Program-made: the position numbers and the translations under genes | Shown: positions 40,701 to 52,700 of the stretch, in pieces | How the letters are laid out: each line of letters opens with the position of its first letter | Position numbering within the stretch: the first letter of the stretch is position 1 | NCBI RefSeq assembly: GCF_042477335.2 | Contig: NC_091262.1 | Coordinates: forward strand, 44,551,001 to 44,615,000 | DNA: 64,000 nucleotides | Direction of reading: 5' to 3' | Origin: Ovis canadensis | Lineage: Eukaryota > Chordata > Mammalia > Artiodactyla > Bovidae | The notes under the pieces: model-generated | Told to the model about the DNA's origin: nothing | Seen by the model: the letters and a program-made list of their open reading frames with translations, nothing else | The model's database searches: none

Positions 40701-43700
40701 AAGTGCTCAGATGTGTTTATTTAAATATAGAGGAAAGGCCACTTTGACTTTTGTTCCGTGACTCTCATCTCTCTGGGTGACTTAGTATATATATACTTCG
40801 ATACAACTTTTTCAATAAAAGATGCCCTCCTTATCCATCAGGGCTTTACTTTCTTGGTTTCAACTGGGTTTCCCACGTTGTTACTTTATTCTTAGACGAG
40901 TATGGCGGCTCCTTCATACTTGCTTGTGAATAAAGGGGGGTCGAACATCCCACTGTGAATAAAGTGGGGTGAATAAAGAGTCGAACACGACTGAGCGTTG
41001 CGCTCGCACACACATCGAGGCTCCTTGGGTTTAATACTAGGGATTAGGATTTGATCTGATTTGATTTACCGCTTGTCCCTGTCCTCTAACTTGCCCCTTG
41101 GCGTTCCAAATCTTTCCTTTCGCCGATGATGAAAAGTGTGAGTTGTGTAAGACTGGGGAGCGGACTAACGTGGCTGCAGAGCTATTTGCATCCTAAGTTC
41201 TTGCTCAGCATCTTGGAATAGAGGTTTTTCTTCTAGCCTTCTCTATTTCAAAATGTTTTGGACAGGAATAGAAACAAAAGAAAATGCTTAGTACTTTTTC
41301 AAATTGAAAGCTTTAGGAAGTTTGTCAGCCCTCTCAATACCTTGAAGAAAAAATGCTACCGCTTATGGAGCACCTGTGGTGTGATCGCCTGGAGAAGGGA
41401 ATGGCTACCCACTTCAGTATTCTTGCCTTGAGAATTCCATGGACAGGAGCCTGGCAGTCTACAGTCCAGGGGGTGGCAGAGTCAGACACTAACACACACA
41501 TGGTCCGTTAAGCAGGAGATAAAAGCTGAAGTTCACTACGCCAGTATTTCAGTTTTTATGAGTAAGGAAACTTTATTTGGGTATAAGCAGAACCTTCTTC
41601 AAGGTTTTTAACCTCTGATTCCTGATTCTAGGAAGTGATAATCTTGAAGACTAGAATTATTTCTTGCAGGATGTGTTGCTTTACAAGGACTGTAGAGAAA
41701 TAAGGTGAAGGATGATTTAAACAAATAAAATCTGGTGCAGAAGGTGTCATAATTTAACAGTAAGAAAGGAGTGTGATTTTGGAGCCAGGCAAACCTGGGT
41801 TCAGATTATGACACGTGTATCTTGACTTGGACAAGCTTGTCTCAGCTGTCCTCCTCCTTTGAAAAACGGATGATACTGCTTACCTCTCAGTTGTTTTCAG
41901 GATTAAATAATATATGTGAAATGCCAAGCACTGTGCCTGACATTCTAGAAAATAGTAGTCTCTATGCCTTTTGGTGAAAGTGGATAACTTTCATGTTGTA
42001 TTACATTTATAGATATATTTTTCTCTTGGTCCCACATGAGCTTCTTAAGAACTGTGATCTTATCCTGTGTATCTTTGTATCTCTTAAGACCTAGCTTATT
42101 GTAGCAGTCCAGTAAATGTTGGTGGATGAATGATGGAACAGTAAGATCTCTCTGAATATCAGTTTCCTCATCTGTAAGATGAGTGAGCATTAAAGGCTTC
42201 CCTCTCTAGCTCTAAAATTCCAAAAAACTGTTGCTTTTAGCAAGTGATCATTTGAAGAGTAATGTTGAAAAGACAATGGAATTGCACACGGGCTAATTTA
42301 TATGCTTTTGTGTAAAACTGCAGAAAGTGAAAGTCACTCAGTCATGTTCGACTCTTTGCAACCCCATACAGTCCATGGAATTCTCCAGGCCAGAAAACTA
42401 GAATACTGGAGTGGGTAGCCATTATTTCCTTCCCCAGGGGATCTTCCCAACCCAGGGATCAAACCCAGCTCTCCCACATTGCAGGTGGATTCTTTACCAG
42501 CTAAGCCATCATGGAAGCCCCAGAGGTACTCCATTAATTTGCTGTGTTTCCTTGGGCATATTGCTTGACCTTACTGAACTGTTATTTCTCCATCTTTAAA
42601 ATTAGAAGGTGATAATAGATGGATTTCAGGTGCTTCCAATCATAATTAATTTTACATTTACATTTTATTGTTTTCATATTCATCCTAGAATCTTAATAAC
42701 TCTTCCTTGTGGTTTCCTGGGAGCCAGTCTCTAGGAAAAGAAAATGTCTGGTCTGCCAGCTGCCATACTTATTTAACTGGTGTAAGGTCACAGAGCTATG
42801 AAAGATTCTCAGGAGGCAATTTTGTCTATATTAAAGAGTAGATAATTAACCTAGTACATTAAAATAATATAAACCTTTTAAACTGACCCGACCCTGATTA
42901 GGAGAGTGATTTATGGAAATTAGTCATTGGTCAATTATATTTCTTAGCTGTATAGTTGTGAAACATTTTCAATGGTTGAAACTTTATTTGTAGTGACTGA
43001 GTTCTGTTTCATTCAAAGGGAAATAAAATAATTATTTTGTGGAAAATGAGAGCTATGAAAGATTTTTTCTCCTCACCTTTAGTCATTTTCATTAACATAT
43101 TAAGAAGCTAATAAAATACACATATAGTGACCATCCTCTTTACTTTTATTATGATTACATCCAAAAGAATGTTGAGATACTTTATGTAAGGACACAGAGT
43201 TTTCACACAGTTTAATTGAAAGTAAAAATTATTTTTGTTTTCTTGCAAATGCTAAATATGCCCTGAGTTAGACTGAGCACCTGGAACATAGGGTTTTATT
43301 TGTGTATTTCCTGATACGTTTCAGATGTACCTGAGTTTGTAAATGTAGCCTGTTGATGGAACCTTAAAAAGGTTTTCAATCATTCGTCAGAATAGGGCTT
43401 TTTTTCAACCTATAATGTACAAATTAGATCTAGTAATTTTTTATAATTAGGATATGAGTTTTTTAATATGTAATTTCAGTATAGAACATTTTTCTTCTAA
43501 TAGCATTATATTTCTTCCCTAAAAAATTGGAATTCTTTCAGCTGTAATTTTAAGTTTAATATTAAATAAGCATGTCTTGACAATGAGAGTTGGTGAATAT
43601 TCCTTTTGGAAAAAAGTTTACAATTTGCGTCTGTAAAACTGCTCTCCAAAATGGCAAAGGTATGGTTTTATAATGACAATAGGACAGAAGAGATTATTTT

Positions 43701-46700
43701 TAACTGTCTTTTTCTGCTTGGTGACTAAAATTTTAATTTAAATGTTTTGTTTCCACTTTGGGGACGCCTGATATCATTTCTTCTAACTGTGTTTGATTCA
43801 GTGACCACATGCTCCTTTCTTCTAAAGGAGAATTATAGTCTTTTGCCAGTAAAAATAGGAATTAAATACGAATATTTGAATTCTGACAAAAAGAACAATA
43901 TAAACTTTTTTTTTTTACTTTATTTTGCTTTATAATACTGTATTGATTTTGCCATACATTGACATACAATATAAACTTTTAAAAGGTACTGAATTATTTT
44001 TGGGTCTGCTGGGTCTTCACTGCTGCTCGTGGGCTGTCCCTCGTTGGGGCGAGCAGCGGCTTCTCTGCAGTTGCAGTGCTTCTCGTTGCTGTAGCTTCTC
44101 ATTGTGGGGCGTGGGCTCTAGAGTGCTCAGGCTCAGTACTCATGGCACATGGGCTGAGCCTCATGGCCATGTGGAATCTTCCCAGACCAGGGATCAAACC
44201 ATGTCCCCTACATTGGCAGGCAGACTCTTAACCACTGGACCACCAGGGAAGTCCAATATGAACTTTTGATATATTTCTTTTTATTTTGTGATTTACAGTG
44301 TATAATTAGGCAAAACTGGTTTTCCTTTCAGTGTTTCTCAACCTCTGGCATTTGGGGCCAGATATTTGTTTCTTATGGGAGATTGTCCTTTGCCTTGTAG
44401 GTTGTTTGGCAGGAACCCTGACTTCTACCCACAAGATGCCTGTGGAACCCACTGAAAAATATCTCCAGATATTGTCAAATGGTTCTTTGGGGACAAAATT
44501 GTCTCCCTTTTCCCCACCCTTGAGAATCACTGCTCTTAGTCTTGTAGACCAGGGCTTCTCAAACTTTAATGTGCACAAGAATCCTCTGGGGATGTTAGAA
44601 TTGCAGCACTGATTCAGAGACATGGGCTGAGCTTCTGCATTTCTAACAAGCGCCTGGGTGGTGAATGCTACTGGTCAGAGTACCACACACTGAGTAGCAA
44701 AGTTGCAGACAGTTTCCCGTTCATATAAAGTGGATGGATTCTCAAGAGGATGCAATGATAGTAATTATGGAAATAGAGGATTTACAACGAACTGTAGCCC
44801 AAACAGGAGAAGACCAATAGAAAGTAAGCTCCATCCCACCAGCCTAACAAATAGAGCCATCTTCCGTTTGCATTTGTCCTCCTAAGCCCCACTACTCATT
44901 CATCTTTGGACAGTCCTAAGGAGGAATTTTGCAGGAGTCTTATCAAGGTCACACAGGCTGAAGTGAGCTGAGGCAACTTCATGTTCTGGCGGGTGTTTTA
45001 GTTCATGACACTAAATATATGAGCTCATGATACATATTTATTGCCTGTTGAGAGGTTTGAGGTGTCAAATTACGATAGTGAACTCTGCATTTATTCAATC
45101 TGATGATGCTTAAACTTTAAAGTGTGCAAGTTGTCTCTTTTTGAAAACTATTGACTAGACCTAAATTTAACACTGCCTAAGGTCCATGTTCTGGCGGGTG
45201 TTTTAGTTCATGACACTGTAAATATATGAGCTCATGATACATATTTATTGCCTGTTGAGAGGTTTGAGGTGTCAAATTACGATAGTGAACTCTGCATTTA
45301 TCCAATCTGATGATGCTTAAACTTTTAAAGTGTGCAAGTTGTCTCTTTTTGAAAACTATTGACTAGACCTAAATTTAACACTGCCTAAGGTCATTTTCTT
45401 ACCGCCAGTGTTCTGAGAGTCAGGGCAAGATGTTAAATTAGGTTTACTAAAGCATATCAGTTACAGAGAAACTTTATTCGATAATTCTGTGATAAAAATC
45501 AATAGAAAATATAATGAAAATCCTTGAGTGAAAAAAAAAAACCCTCTGCATTTCATTTATAACACTTAAAATAATGATTGGTAAGCATGCCTACTTGCCA
45601 CATTGAAAATGTTGGACATAGTATACATTTCTTCTCATGTACAAAATGATTGATTATGTTCACTTTTTTACCTTGCTATTGCTTAAAATAGACCTCTTTG
45701 GACTGCGGCAGAGAGGATCTTTTAAAAAGTATGTAAGACACTTTTCGTTAACTTATAAAAATACAAGGAGACTTGTAGGGGAAGATTACTCCAGGAATGC
45801 CTTAATTATGAATTGAGGGTATATAATATATATCACTCTTACAAACTTTTTAGATATATTATTTTGTTCTATGATGATGTGTAAAGAAGAAATGGAAGGC
45901 TATGGGCAGTAACCAGCAAAATTGAAAACGTGTACCCTTGACTCAGCACTTCTACATCTGAGAGTAGGTGTCATGGAAGTCCTTGTATTAATACAAGGAT
46001 TTAACTTGTATGTTAACTACAGCATTTTTTCATTATAGCATTGTTAGAAATAACCAAAAGCTAACAACAGTATCGGAGAAGGCAATGGCACCCCACTCCA
46101 GTACTCTTGCCTGGAAAATCCCATGGATGGAGGAGCCTGGTAGGCTGCAGTCCGTGCGGTCATGAAGAGTCGGACACGACTGAGCAACTTCACTTTCACT
46201 TTTCACTTTCATGCATTGGAGAAGGAAATGGCAACCCACTCCAGTGTTCTTGTCTGGAGAATCCCAGGGACGGCGGAGCCTGGTGGGCTGCCGTCTATGG
46301 GGTCGCACAGAGTCGGACACGACTGAAGCAACTTAGCAGCAGCAGTAGCAGCAACAACAGTATAAATGCCTACCAGTGGTGAGAGCTTACATAAATTATG
46401 ATACGGCCGTAACCCATACCACTTCGTGTCTTATGAAGAAAGCGTGGAGATGGATGGGTGTACATTGATATAGAGAAATGAATGAAAGAAAGCAAGTCAC
46501 AAAACTTGAAAAAGAAAACATTTGTTCTTCCTCTGTGTGTGAGTGCACTTTAAGATGGCCACACAATAAACTTTAAAGTGGTTAGCCTTGGAGGAAGGGA
46601 GATAAAGAGGAGGAGATGGACAGTTCCTACTTTTCATGTGCTTTTGGTTGGAATCTTGACAATGATCATATGTAACTTTTATAATGAAAGTATTACTTTG

Positions 46701-49700
46701 AGAAGAACAGAGACAAATCTGGGTCCTAGTTCTGCCTCTGCTGCCTTCTGGCTACTGTTAGACCAGTGATTCTTAAAGAGTCTTCTTAAATCTTTAGCAT
46801 CTGCTACAGCTCTGGTATATTAGAGCCTAACATGTGATACCCAGTTTAGTTTATTCGTTCATTCATTCAACAGATGTTGAGTGGCTGCTTCCTGTGTCAG
46901 TCTCGGTGCTAGAGGTAGAGCAGAAAACTCTGGTGCCTGGCTTCCTGGCGGGCATATTTAAGACAAATTTGCATATTTATTTACTTTCATCAGATCATAC
47001 TGTTAAAAGTATGGCTGTGCAGAGAACACCCCACAATGTGAAGGGCACTCCCTGCAAATGAGAATATGGCTGCAGCCCTGAAGTCTGACACGGCATCACT
47101 CAACACTACTGAGTTTGGGCTGGATAAATCTTAGTCATAGGGGCTGTCCTGTGCACTACTGGTGGCTCAGATAGAAAAGAATCTGCCTGCAACGTGGGAG
47201 ACCCAGGTTCAATTCCTAGATAAGGAAGATGCCCTGGAGATGGATACGGCAACCCACTCCAGTATTATTGCCTAGAGAATTCTATGGACAGAGGAGCCTG
47301 GCAGGCTATAACCCAAGGGATCGCAGAGTCGTACATGACTAAGTGACTAACAGATATACCGTGCCCTACAGAATGTTTGGTAGCATCCCTGGCTTCCATC
47401 CAGTACTCCCACCACCCCCTCCATGTGACAGTCCAAAACATCACCAAACATTTTCAGCATTTTTCCAACAGATAGTCTTGTTTTATTTAAGTAAGTTAGA
47501 AAGTGGGGACATATGAATTTAATACCTAATTACTGGTGCCAAGTACTCAAATCACAGTTTTCAGCTTTGCAGTTTTGCTTCCTTTCTTAATCACCATACT
47601 AAAATTAAGGATCAAGTTTACATTTCTTTGAGAATATATGTGGTTTCAGTAAGTAACTTAAAAGTGAAACTTTTTTGATAAGTCATTCTTTTAATTCCTC
47701 AAACTTGAGATGATACCAGAGTAATGCTTCTTGGAGTTACAGATGGATTTGTGAAACCCAAATTTAAATCTCACAGAGTTAATAACAGTATACATATTGT
47801 ACCTTTTATGTATTCAATTTAGTTTTTTCTGTCATTATATTTTTAACTACTTCAGAAGAATTGTCCATTAATTTGTTGTTGTTGTTACTCTTGTCCTGTT
47901 TTTAGTGTGTTTCACTGCTAGGTTCCCTTTGTTTTTCTGAGATGTGTGATTCATGTGCTGTTAGTAGGTTGGTATTTAATTATTATTAGCTGTAAAGGGT
48001 AGAGACTTGAGGAGAGCTTTTCACTGAACTGTCATTGCAGTGTTGAGAGTGCCTGATGCCACAGATATGTTATTCCCTTTTTTTTTTTTTTTTGCAAGTT
48101 TCCACTGTCTATGGTATTCTATAGGGAGATGATCTTTTAGGCTATCAGGAAAGTTTTAGGTAGAAATCGGAGCACTACAGGCAGTAATTGCTTTGTGATA
48201 GTACTTTTGTGTATTTGCCTTTTGAGGTCTATCAGTTATCCTTACTTTAGCAATCATTTAGAGGCTGATAAGAATGACTGCTGGCACTTCTAGGCACAGT
48301 TTTACTTAATCCTTACAATAACTTACTTTATTAGGTTGGTATTGTTTTAGACCAGTTTTACAGATGAAAAAACTAATATGCAAAGAAGTTTTATCTCCAG
48401 GTCAGACAATAAGTATTAGAAGTTAGATAGAACTCCACTCGTGGACTTAAAATCTACTAGTTCTTAGCCAGCATGTTATATTGCCTCTCTTCATACTCAA
48501 ATCTGAGTAGCACAAGGCCTCTCTATCTTTAAAAAGATGTCTAGTGGGACTTCTTAATCCTTATTAGTTAACTTCTGTAGCTCTTGTGACAGTTGCTTTC
48601 ACAACCAAGGGTGAAATTCTGAATTACTAGAAATAAGTGGAAATTGTCAGATGGTATTAACTGCTTCATCTGTTCATGTATGCATTCAGCACACAGACCA
48701 CCTGCTCTGTGCCAGTATGCTGTTAGGACCTGGGGTTGTTGTTCAGTCGCTCAGTCGTGTCTGACTTTGCAACTCCATGGACTGCATCACACCAGGCTTC
48801 CCTGTCCTTCACCACCTCCCGGAGTTTGCTCAAACTCATGTCCATTGAGTTGGTGATGCCATCCAACCATCTCATCCTCTATCAGCCCCTTCTCCTTCTG
48901 CCTTCAATCTTTCCCAGCATTAGGGTCTTTTCCAATCAATTGGCTCTTTGCACCGGGTGGCCAAAGTATTGGAGCTTCAGCTTCAGCATTCCTTTTCCTG
49001 AATATTCAGGACTGATTTGCTTTAGGATTGACTGGTTTGATCTCCTTGGTGTCTGGGAGACTCTCAAGAGTCTTCCCCAGCACCACAGTTCAAAGGCATC
49101 AGTTCTTTGGTACTCAGCCTTTTATATTGTCCAGCTCTCACATTTGTGAATAACTACTAGAAAAACCATAGCTTTAAGGGTCCCAATTTCTCCACATTTT
49201 AACCAAAAAACATGTTATTATCTGTATTACTTATTATAGCCATCTTAGGGGGTATGACATGGTATCTCATGGCTAAAGGTTTGAACATCTTTTCCTGTAA
49301 TTATTGGCCTTTCTGTCACTTGCTTCTTGGAGGAAACGCAATGACAAACCTAGACAGCATATTAAAAAGCAGAGACATAACTTTGCCAACAAAGGTCTGT
49401 CTAGTCAAAGCTATGGTTTTTCCAGTAGTCATGTATGGATGTGAGAGTTGAACTACAAAGAAAGCTGAGTGCTGAAGAATTGACTCTTGAGAGTCCCTTG
49501 GACTGCAAGGAGATCAAACCAGTCAATCCTAAAGCAAATCAGACCTAAATATTCAGGAAAAGGTAGGACTGATGCTGAAGCTGAAACTCCAGTACTTTGG
49601 CCACCTGATATAAAGAACTGACTCATTTGAAAAGACCCTGATGCTGGGAAAGATTGAAGGCAGGAGGAGAAAGGGACAACAGAGGATGAGATGGTTAGAT

Positions 49701-52700
49701 AGCATCGCTGACTCGATGGACATGAGTTTGAGCAAGCTCCAGAAGTTGGTATTGGACAGGGAAGTCAGGCGTGCTGCAGTCCACGGGGTTGCAAAGAGTT
49801 GGACACGACTGAGTGACTGAACTGAACTGAAGTATCTGTTTTTAAATTGATTAGGTTGTTGGTCTTATTCAAGTCCCTTGTCAAGATGTATAATCTGCAA
49901 ATTATTTCTCCTGTTTCTCTCTTTAAGTAGTAAGGGAAGAAAAGCTACTCTTAACTTACTACTGTGTTCAGCACTAAGTATAATGCTGTAGGAATGCCCG
50001 ACTAAAGAAATGATTCCTGCATTCCAGGATGTTTGTTTCCTGGAGACCCACGACTTATGTGACATAATTGAAAAATAGTGCAGAGCAATACAGTAAGTCC
50101 CTTACATATGAACCTTCAGGTTGTGAACTTTTAAGATGTGAATATGCCCCTGTATGCCAACTGTTGTACTGTACTACTATATTTTTCAAGGTACTGTACT
50201 TTAAGATGAAAAATATTTTATTTTTGTGTTTGTTTCTTATGTATTATTTGTGTGCAAAGTATTATAAATCTATTCAGTACAGTACTATTCAGCTGTGTTA
50301 GTTGGATATCTAGGCTAACTTTGTTTAGACTTATGAACAAATTTGACTTATGAATATACTTTTAGAACAGAACTCATTCATGTGTAGTGTACTTTCTGTA
50401 TAGTAATTGCCACAGGATTCCTAGGAATCCTGGTTGAAAGTGATTGCTTTAAAGTATTTATTTTGAGTAGGATGAGCAAATGTTAATTATTCACAAAAAT
50501 TTTTTTAAATAATTCTTTAGTTTGATTCAGTTTCTGTAGAATTTAGCTTATATATAGTATCACGTTTTCTGAATCAGTCCTTACTACTGGATGATAAATG
50601 TGGATTTACCTGTCTTTGAGTACGAGTGCATTTCCAGCATTTGAAAGGCATAGTGCCTGATACAAGGCATATTTTGTTAAATGTTTGTTGAATGAATGAG
50701 CAAACATTGGTGGGGCTTGAGCTCTCAGGGGATATAACCATAAACCTCTTTCCAGTTGTCATGAGGCAGAAGAAATTAATGTGGAAAGAGGAAGAGGCTG
50801 AGGGGAGCTGAGCTCTGCCACTTATGAGCTCTGTAGCACTGGCCTTTCTGGTCTATATCCTCATTTGTTAAGTAAGGGAATGTGTTGGATCATCTCCTTC
50901 TTAATATTTTGGGGTTTACGAGCACTATGAACTGAAAACATTTAGAACCAGATAAAGAAACATGGCCTCTAAGCAGAATTTGAGTGCACCATTAAGTTTT
51001 TGTGCTAAAATACCGTCGACCTTTGCACCTATCATTTCTGTAACATTGTACTAGGAAGATGTTACTTCTAGTATTGGATGTACTAAGAAAGTATTCACAA
51101 GGTAGTATCTTAAGGGTTCTCATTAAGTAGAACGATTATCATTTTATTTATTTATACCCTATCTACTTTCTTTCAAACAAAATTTGAGGTGGCAATTCGA
51201 GTTAGTATTTTTTTTCCCCTAAGACAGTTTCCTTAGATGCTATTAAAAAACTTTTTTTTTTAGGACCTACTGGATAGCACAGGGAACTATACTCAATATC
51301 TTGTAATAACCTATAATGGAAAAGGAACTTCCCTCAACAGCATTTCTGGACACAAACCTCATGGTTCTGAAAAGTCTCAGAAACTCAGTGCCTGGCATAG
51401 ATGTTTTCACTATACACATGATGTACACGACCATCCGATATTTACCCAATCCCATCAGAGTGTTATCTCTGTCTTTTAAACAACCTTAAACTTTTGGTGT
51501 TTCAGAGACTATAACGTTTAAAAATAGAATTAGAATAGGAGAAACTGGTCAGTAATGCTATTTTAACTTGAACCTCTGAAATTAACAGCTTTTAAAATTA
51601 CAGAGAATGACTCCTTAGCGTGTAATATTCTAATTGAATTGCAATAGCTCCAGTACTGCATTTCAGCAGAAGGAGACTTCTACAGAGGCATGGCACAAAC
51701 TCTTACGGTATTTATAGGTTAAATCAAATATCTTAAGTAGCCTAGGGAAGCAAGACATAAACTCTGAAGACTAAGCTGCTCTATTAATTAAGGAATAGGC
51801 AGTGAGAGAAAATCAGAGGATGGATTTCCTCTAGCTAAAATAATTAGATACTTTTTAATAGCTCTGTATAGAAAACATGGTCTCTCATTACAAAAAGAGA
51901 TTTTGTGAAAGTGCTAATTTTCTGTCAAATCATTCTTTCAGGTTAGAGAAAGATCAACACTAGCTACTCTAAATCTGCAATATATACGTTATGATAAATA
52001 AGCCATTGACATTTTGTTTTAAATAAGTGTTTTTTCTTTGTAAAATCATGAGTTTTGAGTAAATATCATCCTTGAATTTCATGGATTCCACATTTCCTAA
52101 CAGAGACTCCAGTGTCCATAAAACACTAAAAACCCATTTCTTTAAAGAGACTTATTTAAACTCAGTAGAAGTGTAAACATTACTGTGATCCATAAATCTA
52201 ATTAATCTTTCTTTGGCTATGGCATCTCAAACTTGTAAAATTTTGTCTTTTTTTTTTTAAGTCTTGAACCCTAAGGTAATTGTATACAAATGTGTAGCAA
52301 AGATATGACAAAGCTGAATAATTTACTCAGTATTTTTGTGTCCATATATATTAAATGCATGTAAATTAAAGCATGCAGTTCATGGGGTCTCAAGGAGTTG
52401 GATACGACATAGTGACTGAACAACAAATTAAAGCATGTTTATTTTATATTTATGCTGCACGCTAAGTCGCTTAGTCATATCTGACTCTTTGCAACCCAGT
52501 GGACTGTAGCCCGCCAGGCTCCTCTGTCCATGGGTTTCTGCAGGCAAGAATACAGGAGTGGGTTGCCATTTCCTTTTCCAGGGGATCTTCCAGACTCAGG
52601 GACTGAACCATGTCTCTTATGTCTTCTGTGTTGACAGGTGGGTTCTTTACCACTAGTGCCAGTTTACCAATAAATTTTAATACATCTGTTTTCTAGGTTT

